Source of the DNA: Pseudopyrenochaeta lycopersici
Lineage: Eukaryota > Ascomycota > Dothideomycetes > Pleosporales > Pseudopyrenochaetaceae
Length of the DNA: 64,000 nucleotides
Direction: 5' to 3'
Assembly (NCBI GenBank): GCA_003313425.1
Contig: NHZP01000029.1
Coordinates: forward strand, 186,001-250,000
Positions within the stretch are counted from its first letter, which is position 1. Each line of letters starts with the position of its first letter. Below are positions 47,812 to 58,032 of the stretch, one piece after another. The notes under the pieces are model-generated. The model saw only the letters and a list, made by a program, of their open reading frames with translations. It had not been told where the DNA came from and searched no databases. The position numbers and the translations under genes were made by a program.

Positions 47812-50461
47812 TCATCTATTCAAGCTCAAAAGCTCCTCGACATACCGCCGAGCATCAATACCGATCCCCTCCGCCAACCCTTTCGGACCCCACCCTGCTG
47901 CCGCACCACCCATTCTCTGACTCTGCCCACCACTGCCCATGCCCATAGAGCTCCACATGCCACTCGCAAACCGACTGCCTGAGCTCTTTGTACTCGAAGC
48001 CGCGGTATCGCGAGCCCGTCTTACCAGAAATGCCTCACGAAGCTCATTGGTATTGAACTGTATCGAGGAGTGGTTGGAGTTTTGAGATGCAACAGCTTCC
48101 TCGCTGGCGTGAGAGGGTGGGAGGCGCATCCAGACGACCCACCATCCACGGGAGGTTTTGCAGGTGCGTTCTATCTCGGATAGATTCCGCCGCGTGCTTG
48201 CTATTGTTGCTAGAATTTGAGAGTGCACATTGAGGGCCTCTACTCTGCTCCACCCTAATGAGCTGCTGCTGCTGGTGCTGCTTAGGCCTTCTGCAATCAG
48301 AGTGCCAGGATCCGGTATGTTTGGAAGACTTGAGTGTACTGTGAGGGTACGGGGATCAAACACCAAGTCGTATATGGGTTGAATGTTGGGCTCTGAGCCG
48401 CGCATGGAAGAGATGGTTGTGTGAGGGTTCGAGGCGGCAGTCAGACGCGCAGCAACTCTATTTGGTGATGTATTCTTGTCGAGCGAGCGGTGCAGGGGAG
48501 AGAAGAAGGTGTGTATGTCGCGATAGAAGGATGCCATGCTAAGGGAGTCGGTTCGATGATGAAACAAAAAGGTATAGATAAAGGGCCGGTGCTACAGACT
48601 TGTCAACAGAGGTGCATCCAATGCTAGAATGGCCACGAACCACATAAATAACTGGCCGTACCCGGGAAGTAGTTGTTGTAGGTTTCTCGCTCAAATCTTT
48701 CTTGTATTCAGGAATTTCATCAGACTCGACGCTCGGGGCCGTGGATGGAGTCTCTTTGGGAGTGACTTCGACATGTATAGTTCGAAGCAGGATTCGATTG
48801 TTCCAATTACCGTCGTCATTCTCATCATCGACCTCTACATCTACCATATCGCCCTTGAGGCCGATGAGGAAGTAGCCATCATTCTCCTGCTGTATTTGCA
48901 GCTTCTTTTTCTCCTCAGCCACGTCTACGTCGGGGGCAGGGTCAATGTAGCGCATAGCTTCTGGGGATGGTGTACGTCTGGGCGTAGGCTGTTCTGGGGT
49001 AGACTGAGATTCTACCGCTGCCTTTTTGCCACCCCATGCAGTGCCATAGCCAAGTGTCATGTACTTGATCCAGGCCTCGGTGTCACCAAAGGACGCAAGC
49101 ATCGGTTTAGATTCCCGTTTGGCAGAGGTTTCATCCTGGGCGCCACTATTCTCCACAGCAGCAGAGGCCTTCTTGAGTGAGGTTTCAGCAGCTTTGACGA
49201 TAGGGGGAGGTATGCCTAGTGGCAAATCCGTATTTCTGTCGGCGGCAGCAAGATGGGACCTGTCCTGCTGGACGGCATCCGCCGCTTTCGAGACTGAAAC
49301 CTCTGGTTCCGGTTTAGGAATTTTCCGCCGGCGCTTTCTTCGGTCGGCGGTCGGATTATCTCGCACGCCATACGCGTGATCTCCATGACAGTAGATAGAC
49401 TCCACCCAATGTGACACATCTCGTAGTGATTTCCGGCTGAGGGCTCCGATGCCAGAGAACACAACGCCATCTGTAGCATGCACGGCCTTGCCGCTCCCAA
49501 ACCATGTCTCTGTCTCGGATACGTTGAGGGTCTTGGGGTCTGTGGACGACTTTGCCTGCTGCAGAGGTGATGCCTCGTCGAAGCGGGACACCATGACATC
49601 GACCAAGCCCTCTGTCCTGCGAGCGAAGTCTTCGAGTACATCGCGCTCGCTGCTGCCCCACTCTTCTTCGCCAACGCCCATGCCGAGCTCGCCACCTGCC
49701 GCCAGTTGCATGCCACCGTACATGTCCACTGCTGGGCTGCCGTGAAGAAGCACGTCCCAATTGGCGGCAAATCGAGCCCAGTAGCTCTCCAAGATGCTGC
49801 AGAACTTTGTGCGGCTGTGCTTTGCGAACATGTCCTCGAGAGTCGAGCCATGGTGGAGGAGGAAGACGGCTTGAGCGCGGACGAGTTGTTGGATGAGCAG
49901 CGCAGGGGGAGTAACTTCTCGCGAAGAGTACTCGATGACGGGCTCTGCAGCCTTGCCGCTGGATTCTGTCCAGCTGGCGCTGTGGGCGGCGGGTAGTTGA
50001 GTGAGGTCGACAGACTGCGGTTGGGTCAGTTCAGCAGTGCGGCGTGTATGGGGGGTGTGCCTACCGCCAGGATCCACCAGCCCTCTTCAAGCTCATGCAG
50101 GACTATGCGTGACTTTTGCGTCTCTACCGAGTCGACTGCATCGCCATTGGAGAAGCTTCTGTGCTGCTGTCAGCCATTTACGTGCCCTATGCCTTGTCGC
50201 TCTCCGCGAGACCTACTTGGCAAAGCCGACCATGCCCTGTGCCAGCCCGACCTGCCGCAGTTTCTCGTTCTCCTGTTCCCGCAGCTGCTGCTCCCTCTGT
50301 GTGTCCCCATCGCGCAGCCTGGAGCGCGTCTTGGCGGCTTTGGAGTAGTAAAAGACGATTTGCTGGTCGAACGTCTCGTCCGATTTCCCCAGGGACGGAT
50401 TGTAGATGGCGAGGAAGGACAGTTGCGCGGGGACAACCTTGGGCACGGCGGTGGACGACAT
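47812..50461 (-). CDS. ccz1: Vacuolar fusion protein Ccz1
   Basis: Ccz1 and Mon1 form the exchange factor for Ypt7/Rab7 in vacuole fusion and autophagy. Four exons on the minus strand, 50461-50217, 50158-50065, 50014-48641 and 48591-47812, give 830 residues. The N-terminal longin-type region is diagnostic: VPAQLSFLAIYNPSLGKSDETFDQQIVFYYS, shown here only in part as family memory; the sequence shows a run beginning AQLSFLAIYNPSLG and then QQIVFYYSKA. EEGWWILASVDLTQ is assembled from exons 2 and 3. The middle is acidic and disordered. HRPFIYTFLFHHRTDSL opens exon 4. The donor of intron 3 is uncertain: GTTCGT at 48640 was used, but GTGGTT or an upstream GTACGG also keep the frame. Confidence 0.85.
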
Positions 50462-50787
50462 TCGTGCATGCCCTCGTGGTGCCACCCGCGCTGCTGGTCA
50501 AAAATGGCGGGCGGGTCGTGATGGCGTCACAGTTGCGGAGGAGGCGGAGGTGTCGAAAGGAGGACAGCAGCCATCACCAACAACACGGCGACGGCCTATT
50601 TGTGTGCCATGATGCAAGCACACGGGAGCATCGCGATACGCGTCGCTGCAGATAAACCGATGTTAGTGCTTGTCAGATGCCAGCGTCTTGCATGCCCCGC
50701 CGATCGCGGCAAGGTCTGATGCACATGTTCCAAGGCCAGCCAGGATCCCCATCAGGTTTCCAAAAGTCCCATCTGCACATCCCGATT
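50462..50787. other. Intergenic, divergent promoter region
   Basis: Shared upstream region of ccz1 and the formyltransferase gene. The latter's frame is open upstream to 50677, but the extra residues look non-native. Confidence 0.5.
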
Positions 50788-51919
50788 ATGCTCTGGCGGC
50801 TGCCGGCCCCCGTCCGCTCATTGCTGGTCGCATCATACCGCAGACACAGCTCTACCCAAGCTTCTATTGCAGCCTCAGGCCCTCTAAGGATCCTCTTCTG
50901 CGGCTCAGATGCATTCAGCATCGCGTCATTGCGCGCTCTAACCGACGCGAAGCGTGACCTTCCAAGCCTCATAGACAGCATCCATGTTGTCCACCGCCCA
51001 GCGAAGCCTACAGGACGTGGCCTAAAGACGTTAAGAGAGGGTATTTACGCCTATTGGGCCAAGCTTTCCCAGCTGACCAGAAGTAGTGCCCATTCAGCAA
51101 ATAGCTACCTCCGAGCTCAACTTGCCCACCCATGCCATCGACACATTCACAGCCTGGACACCACCTCCTTCCATAAACCTAATCATCGCCGTGTCCTTTG
51201 GTCTCTTTGTTCCACCGCGCATACTCAACCATGCCAAATACGGTGGTCTCAATGTCCATCCTTCATTGCTTCCTGACCTTCGCGGTCCAGCGCCAATTGA
51301 ACATGCTATACTGAAGAGAAGAGAATTTACCGGCATATCCATACAAACATTGCACCCAAAGCATTTTGATCAAGGGACTATACTCGCCCAAACCCCGGCA
51401 CCGGGCATACAGCTACCACCTGATATGGCTGCAACGGCCCTGGAAGCCCAATTGGCGAAATCAGGGGCCGAAATGCTTGTAGACGTTTTGAAGACGTACA
51501 AGTATGCTCCTCCACTTGAGGATGTAGGATGGTACGCCGACTCTAACGGGCCTGTTGGCCATGCCCCAAAGATCACAAAGCAGCAACACTTGATCGACTT
51601 CCGCCACCAAAGCATGCAAGACATTCTCGCAATCCAGAATGCTCTGGGCAATTCATGGTGCATACTCCCCAACGGCGATCGCCTGATAATTCACAGAGTC
51701 GCAGACACGGGGAAGACCGACTCGCTCGGTCGTGAGCCCGGCATATGGGTACAGAAAGGGTGTGCCTATCCGCTGTTTCGCTCTGCTTGTGGGCGAATTG
51801 GAGTCATACTGGAAAGCACGTACGCTGGGTCTAAATTGGGTCAGGGAAATGCCAAGTTACTACGCATCTTTCCTGCGCAACCTGCTGCTGATCATGATAC
51901 TTTTGATCTTGCCGGCTGA
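50788..51919 (+). CDS. fmt1: Mitochondrial methionyl-tRNA formyltransferase
   Basis: Transfers a formyl group from 10-formyl-tetrahydrofolate to initiator Met-tRNA for mitochondrial translation. Exons 50788-51040 and 51087-51919, with a 46-nt GTATTT..TAG intron, give 361 residues. I chose the ATG at 50788 because it is followed by LWRLPAPVRSLLVASYRRHSS, a classic mitochondrial presequence; an in-frame ATG at 50677 would add 37 less typical residues. Family motifs are RILFCGSDAFS, GLNVHPSLLPDLRGPAPI with the Asn and His of the active site and the SLLP loop, and FTGISIQTLHPKHFDQGTIL with the third catalytic Asp. The C-terminal domain is shorter than in bacteria, as is usual in fungi. Confidence 0.93.
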
Positions 51920-53029
51920 GGAGAAATTGTAGAGTATAAGGCAAGATTAGAAAGCCGCCATATTACAATATCATTGTTATATTCTTGAATTGATTGAATA
52001 TTTGCAGTGCTTGTGAGCATCGATCTTGACTTCTACATAATCAGAACTATATGATATGTTTATAATTTGAACTGTAGGATATTTGCTTTTAATACATTTA
52101 CTACTGCTATATCTATTTAGTAACGCAGATGCCACATCCATTGGAACAAACAGCATAATTAATCATGAGGAATGTCTTGTTACCAGGACACGTGTTGAGG
52201 AATCCAAGAAATGCATCCGTTCAGAACTTGGTCAAGAAAAATGGGACATTGTGGAGAAACAGAGTGTTGAATAAATATACCATAATATCATTATGAGCTT
52301 TTTATGCAACCACTTCTTTCTAAATCTCGCATGCTTCAGTGCATGCACCTGAGGATGGAGGCCCAAGTTTGGAAATTTCCAGTCAATACGTCCATTTGTA
52401 CCACAAATTCAGCCATTTATACCTCGCCATACAATAAGTCGACATACAAAGCCCGATTTCTCCTCGACAATCGTCAAGGCAAAGGCCTAAACACGATAGC
52501 GACCTCGAATCTCCTATATAAGGAGCTTCCATTGTCGGATTCGAACGTCCTAGAAATGTTTTGTATTTTTTCGACCTTAAGATTAAACAGTGATTGTATA
52601 CTTTTCATGTTACAAAAACTGGACCCCATATGGAAACCTAAGCAGGACAATTTTATGTTGAGTTAAAATGGCCCCATGTGCTGGAAATTCTGTTCTAGGG
52701 AGTTAACCATTAACTTACATCCAATTCATGAACGGTTACAGCTATGATCGGAGGTGAGCAAACAGGACATACGCATAAAGTCTATTGAAACGCTGAAGAC
52801 AGCATAAACGATCTCAATAAATTTTGTCCTAATGTAAACAATGAGAAACATAGGGGTATCTAACATTCCTGTCTGAGCTGCATCTGTGACAGTTACGAAG
52901 GTGAGAAGTGGTATCTAAACTCTGTTGAGTAGAACAAACGCCTTTCGCCAGAAGGAAAAACAACTCCAAGTGAACCTATTTTCAAACACAACTTCGCAAC
53001 AAACGATACACACATATTCCATAGTCACT
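51920..53029. other. AT-rich gene-free gap
   Basis: A gap of about 1.1 kb between convergent genes with clearly lower GC than its neighbours: 17 of 60 bases are G or C in both 52021-52080 and 52261-52320 by hand count. TA and AA/TT steps are frequent. A 120-codon open frame at 52304-52666 has no recognised motif. The composition resembles an old repeat degraded by repeat-induced point mutation, but no terminal repeat or transposase motif remains. Confidence 0.5.
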
Positions 53030-54595
53030 CTACCGACTGACTTCTCGGAAAAGACACTCAATCAGATCATCCTTCAACTCTTTTGGCCACGACTCAGAAC
53101 GCCAGACTTTCCACCATGGATCCCACCACGTTTCATGTATCCTCTCTCCCTCCGGAGTCCCAGGATCCTCGTCTTCAAACTCATAGCTGGCATCGTTGAA
53201 GTCAATGTCAAGCGCCACAAATTCCTGCCATTTCTTCTTGCTGATGCGTCGCCAGTCGAACACGCGCGTGCCGACGTAGCGGAACGGATAGAACCGTCCC
53301 ACCTGAACGCACCGCAATCTCGGACACACGGCTTCTTGAATGAGCTGTCTGTACGCTTGTTGGATCCGGGGATAGTGGAGCGGATCGTCCATAAGGCACG
53401 GCTTGTTGGGCTTGTGCGAGAGCGTCAATCCTAGCAAGCTCTCTGGGAGTTCGGTAGGCGGACAAACCCTCTCATGTTCAATGTTTAGGATTTCGAGTTT
53501 CTCAAAGTGTTTGAAGGAAGGGTATCGCTGCCTCGGATCCGTCCCGTCGTTGGCCCACAGCGCTTCGAGTCCAGGCTGGAACCAGTCGTAGAAGTCGAGT
53601 TCGAGATATTCCAGCGTGTTCGCCCAAGCTCCTACGGCATTCAACATTTGCAATGGCGTCGGTTGCCGGACGAGAGAATCGTGGTCAAGCTCCGGGTGGC
53701 CAAGTAGTGATCCTCGGTGGAGAGATAATGGATCGAGAGTAACGAATGCGAACCGCTTAAGATTATGAGCACCACTGCAGAGATAGCTGAGGCTACTCAA
53801 ATGAATGCAGTATTCTCTTAGTTCGAGGTTTGTCAGATTCGATACGAGCGCTGGCGGGAGAGCCGGTGCCCCTTGGAGAGAGACGAATTGGCGTCTCCTG
53901 ATGCATACAGATTGCACTGAACCTAACATGAGAGCAAACTGGAGCTCGCCTATGTGCATTAATGGAACGTAGGCCTGCACTTTGCGATGTGCGATTTCGA
54001 AATGTCGCAGATGCCTAAAGGGTTGGAGGTTTAGAGCCCCAGTAGTTGAGGCGGAAAGTGACTTTGGTAATCGGTCAAGGACGTCCCTTGAAGCTCGGCC
54101 ACTGCAAGTCTTCAGATCAAAACCGATGATAGTGATGTGTAAGGTCTCGATGTTAGAAAGGCGAGAGACAAGAGCATGGACGACCTCATATGCCCACAGT
54201 TTCCGCAGTGCACTCTGATGCAGCCATAGCCTGGTACGCGGGTGTGAATTGAGCTTCGTATCTATAATAGCCAGGTCGATCGACGCCTGTGGATTTAGCT
54301 CTATTGCCAGAGTCTTGACTCTTCTTGCCAAATCTGGTCGAATCAGGATTGTTTCTGTGAGGCGCCAAAGAGCCAAAAGCGAGCCTTCTGCGTCCGAGGT
54401 GCCATTCACGGATCGGTATAGAATGTTCTGAGCCACGTCTTTGAGTACGCGACAGCTTCGACATAGCTCAAGGAGTGTTCTGTTGCTTATCTCGCTGTTC
54501 TGGCCGTGCGCTGTCGAGTTTGGACCCTCGTTAAACTGTGTGTAGACGCATATAGTGTGAAGGAGCTCATTGGGAAGGCTAATAAGCGTAGGCAT
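53030..54595 (-). CDS. F-box-like / leucine-rich repeat-like protein
   Basis: Single exon, 521 residues, on the minus strand. The start MPTLISLPNELLHTICVYTQF has the LPxELL signature of an F-box helix, followed by LLELCRSCRVLKDVAQNILYRSV, the rest of a fungal F-box-like domain. The remainder has irregular Leu-rich segments (LSNIETLHITIIGF, LVSNLTNLELREYCIHLSSL, NTLEYLELDFYDW, HFEKLEILNIEHERV) suggestive of a divergent repeat fold. Such proteins are usually substrate receptors of SCF ubiquitin ligases or lineage-specific relatives; partner and substrate are unknown. The family expands fast in plant-associated fungi, which fits its position beside an AT-rich gap. Confidence 0.82.
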   Translation of the reverse strand: MPTLISLPNELLHTICVYTQFNEGPNSTAHGQNSEISNRTLLELCRSCRVLKDVAQNILYRSVNGTSDAEGSLLALWRLTETILIRPDLARRVKTLAIELNPQASIDLAIIDTKLNSHPRTRLWLHQSALRKLWAYEVVHALVSRLSNIETLHITIIGFDLKTCSGRASRDVLDRLPKSLSASTTGALNLQPFRHLRHFEIAHRKVQAYVPLMHIGELQFALMLGSVQSVCIRRRQFVSLQGAPALPPALVSNLTNLELREYCIHLSSLSYLCSGAHNLKRFAFVTLDPLSLHRGSLLGHPELDHDSLVRQPTPLQMLNAVGAWANTLEYLELDFYDWFQPGLEALWANDGTDPRQRYPSFKHFEKLEILNIEHERVCPPTELPESLLGLTLSHKPNKPCLMDDPLHYPRIQQAYRQLIQEAVCPRLRCVQVGRFYPFRYVGTRVFDWRRISKKKWQEFVALDIDFNDASYEFEDEDPGTPEGERIHETWWDPWWKVWRSESWPKELKDDLIECLFREVSR

Positions 54596-54861
54596 CCTAC
54601 TTGTCGTAGAGGAGAGTTGCTAAAGAGCCGGGAAAGCAGCTGAACAAAAAGCATACTTGAAGAACGCCCATTATCGAGAAGTGGGAATCGGACTGAAGTC
54701 CGCCGCTACACTCTCCACTGGTACGCTTATGCAGAAGGCTTTTTTTGGGAAGTGGCTTGCATCTGTCCTCCGAGGACAAAGGTTGGCTCATCATGATCGA
54801 GCATTGAGATCGCCGACGTTGTCTCGATTTGAGCCTGGAAAGGTAAAAGTGCAAAAAGAAG

Positions 54862-54947
54862 CTCCCCCGGAAAGGCTCGAACTTTCAACCTCTCGATTTG
54901 CTAAATGCATAACAGTCGAACGCGCTAGCCAATTGCGCCACGGAGGA
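54862..54947 (-). tRNA. tRNA-Asn (anticodon GTT) with a 12-nt intron
   Basis: Reading the minus strand from 54947, a 7-bp acceptor stem (TCCTCCG with CGGGGGA), a D-arm with GCGC/GCGC, an anticodon stem TTCGA/TCGAG and a T-arm GAAAG-TTCGAGC-CTTTC all pair. The anticodon loop reads CTGTTA, then about 12 extra bases, then A and the 3' stem. This is the normal position for a nuclear tRNA intron, one base after the anticodon, so the mature loop is CTGTTAA with anticodon GTT. The mature body would be 74 nt without CCA. No stretch of four or more T follows closely downstream; the nearest T-rich run is TTCTTTTTGC at 54850-54859. Confidence 0.9.
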
Positions 54948-55566
54948 TATAGCGCTGTTGCGCCGTGGAATTGACTTTCGATAGCTGCTCCATGATTTTA
55001 TGAGCATATATTGTGAAGATGAAATTGAGAAACGCTGCGCATTGTCCGCAAAGAAATTTCCGAGATGTTCGAGGGTCTGGAATACCTGTTTCATTATCAG
55101 TCGGTGGATCGGCAGTTCAAATTGAACCTGACATGGGACCAGCAGGGGCGGGGTAAGCAAACTCCAAATGAGGTTCCACTTGTCTCACGGTATTAGGGTA
55201 GCAACAAAGGCAATGTTCTTATCGGTCAAACAAAGGGCCAAAGAGAGGTGCACGGCTTTTTGAAAGTCTAATCAAAGACATGATCTACTGGTCTAGCATT
55301 GAAATGAGCCATCCTGTGTCTGCCCGGCCCAGAATTCACCGATGAATGAATCAACGACAAACGTTATGGACGGACATTTGATCATGGATCGTGTGTGCCA
55401 GTTCCAGGTGATACAGGTGCAGTACAATTAGTCCGGATACGAAGACTTCAATTGCTTCTTAATGCGCACGGTCTATCATTAGTCTATGTGGTCATGTAAT
55501 GCCGTCCACAATCATAAAACTTGAAATTTGACGACGAGTCAGTCAACGCGCATCCTCTACGCAATG
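54948..55566. other. Intergenic, tRNA upstream region
   Basis: Between the tRNA gene and the 3' end of the transporter gene. No exon or second tRNA is seen. Confidence 0.5.
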
Positions 55567-57259
55567 TCATCTCAATGGCCTCATCGCTATGTCTAGACTG
55601 TCATCTTCTCCTCGTTCCCACCCTGGATCTGGGGACATTAGGCCGCGCTCCTCATCGCGATCTCCGCCTTCTCTCGATCCAGCCTTGGTCTTCGGGCCTT
55701 CTTTGTTCATTGCGACATATATCGCCGAGCCCAGAATCAGCGACGATCCAATGATGGACAAGGCCCCAGGTGTCGTGCCCCAAACCAGCTTGTCAAACGT
55801 AAGCGCAAAGAGCATTTGCATATAGACCATGTTTGTTGCGCGCGAGCTTTTTTCATACTGCAGGCCGGCGGCAAGAAGGAATTGCTGAAGTTGTCAGCGT
55901 TGTATGTAATCATAGTTTACGTACACACTTACCATCACAAAGCCGCAAATACCTAGAAAGATCAAATAGCACCAATCTTTCAAATACCGAGGAAGCAAGA
56001 ACCCGACACCCGGCATAGCGAACATAGCCACCACACTGACGATTGTGCACCAGGATGCAAAATAGTTGACAGAGATTAGAGGATGTGCGCGCTTGCCAAT
56101 CCACCGAATCGTCGTGTATGCACCTGCTGCGCCTATCACGCCCAACATGGCTATCCCGACCGCTGTAGCACGCTGAGTCGGCGTGACAGCATCGTAGTCG
56201 GCAGCGAGGCGGTCAGGGGCGAGAGTGGTCCCATTGGGTGAGGGAATAAAATCTGAATCACCGCTAGCAGGAGGAACCGCGTCGTCGGAGTGAGAGAGTG
56301 AGGCAAAAAGCGAGGCAGGTCGAGCGATTAGAATAACGCCGAACAGAGAAATGTAAGCAGCAATTTGCTCCATTCGGGTAAAAGGCTCGTTGATCAAGAA
56401 ACTGCAGGCCCAGCAGGCCAGACTGGGAGCCAGGAAGGTGATGACGGTGGCGTCTGCGAGAGGAAGAAATAGGAGGGAATCTGCAGGTATCAGTGTGACA
56501 GCTCATCAACAAGGCTCGTGGGAAGTACAGCTGAACGAATGATGACAGGCAGCCCAGAAACACAATTGTAATGGCGGTATCGTACATGGAAAGAACTTGA
56601 ACAGGTTACTGCATCTCTACGAGCTGAAAAGGACAACTTACAGTACATTCCAAAGACGCCAAAGAAACCAAACAGACCACGAGCCACCAGTAGGGGGCGC
56701 ACTTCCCTCATACCAAAGGGGAAATGCTCCGTATTCTTGTACCACATATATGTCGACGCACATAGCACAGTGATACTCATTCTGGCGAACAGAATCTGGA
56801 AGGGATGATAGCCTTTGCCTAAGAGAAAAGGTTCAGTATTTGATAAGCTTATAATGGTGCGACTCTCATACCATCATTGCCCTCCATTTCTAGCATGCGC
56901 GTAGTCACATTCATCAAAGTACCAAAGAGCTGCGATACAAGCACCAGGGCTAAACCCTTGTTCGCTATCCAAAACCGCTGGATTCTGCCCTTGACACCAC
57001 GCGATGGGCCTGGCGAATGTGAATCATGTCTACGGCGGCCTCGGGCAGGCACATAGTCTGGGTTGCGAGCGAATCGTATATTGTTCGAGTCGTCTATCGA
57101 TATGAGAGAGGGATCCGGGGAAGGCACGCGAACAGCCCCGCGATGGACACTTAGCGCATCTTCCGCCTTATTGCCGGACTTAAGAGAAGACTCCGCACCG
57201 GGCTGCTGGGTGTCCTTATCATCGTCCTCGATGACCTTTGGCAGCGGCGACAGGGTCAT
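55567..57259 (-). CDS. EamA-family (DUF6) membrane transporter
   Basis: A multi-pass drug/metabolite transporter. Four exons on the minus strand, 57259-56872, 56818-56642, 56480-55933 and 55884-55567, give 476 residues. An N-terminal acidic/Ser-rich cytosolic region of about 100 residues precedes the helices. Two EamA repeats are evident. The first includes GLALVLVSQLFGTLMN, HPFQILFARMS, LLVARGLFGFFGVFGMYYSLLFLPLADATVITFLAP and IAAYISLFGVILIARP. The second has GIAMLGVIGAAGAYTTIRWIG, LIFLGICGFVM and the conserved GLQYEKSSRATNMVYMQMLFAL. About ten helices are expected. The second intron is long (161 nt) and contains an unrelated hydrophobic open frame; joining across it restores the exact EamA signature. 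The substrate is unknown; it is closest to SLC35G-type proteins. Confidence 0.88.
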
Positions 57260-57969
57260 AGCGCTTCATGCAACGGTCGCTCGCGAGATTCCGTAGGTTG
57301 GTGACGGAGGCGGAAAGACATGATGGGCGACGAACGATAGCTGAAGGCTGGTGGGTCGTAGGCGCCAAACGTCAATTGAGGAAGGCGTCAACGATATTTG
57401 GCTAGTCGGAGCCATGCGACACTGCGCCCAAAGCCGCCACTCGTGCGTTCTCAAGCGTTTTGCTCCGGCTTGTTCCCGCTGCCATGTTGATCCATTATCG
57501 ACCACTCTTGAGCGTTATCATCTTCAACGTCTGCTCCAGCAGTAATCAACCCTCTGGATATAGCGACAACTGGACCAAGGACCTGATGACGTGAGACTGG
57601 CCCCGCGGAGAATGATGTGCACTTGGCGCTTAAGCGAAACTTTAATGGTTGGTACTTCACGGCTGCTCCAGGTCATTCTATCTTCTGATTTTAAGAGTCA
57701 GTGCATCTTTCTTTAGCCTGAGAGTAAACGTGCCTCTGCTCTGAAGGGAAGTACACCCATTCACTTTTGCCACAGCAGGAGTGATGATTCATTGTTACCT
57801 GTAGAAGCGGGGAAATTGTTTCAAATGAATACACCCAACTGTGAGTATGTAACCCATCCGCTACCACATGGCTTTTCATCACCCAACTCGTGCATTCATT
57901 ATCTGGAAGACGTTTCAGCTTGCGCATACGGCGCATCTAGAACCTGATAGAGCGATCCGCTGCACCTAC

Positions 57970-58032
57970 TTCTTTACCCGTCCATCGAACCCAAGCGCCG
58001 GCTGACCACGCTACGCCACCTAGCCATGTGGC
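57970..58032 (-). repeat. Possible tRNA-derived SINE head (A- and B-box-like)
   Basis: On the minus strand a TGGCGTAGCGTGG at about 58010-58022 fits the RNA polymerase III A-box consensus TRGCNNAGYNNGG at every fixed position. About 13 bases later GGTTCGATGGA matches seven of the eleven positions of the B-box start (GGTTCGA). No cloverleaf can be closed around them. This could be the head of a short interspersed element or a decayed tRNA; boundaries are unknown. Confidence 0.3.

Noticed and set aside
56490..56640. A hydrophobic open frame between transporter exons 2 and 3 as an extra exon
   Set aside because: Including it breaks the frame of exon 3, while skipping it rebuilds the exact EamA signature FGMYYSLLFLPLADATV.
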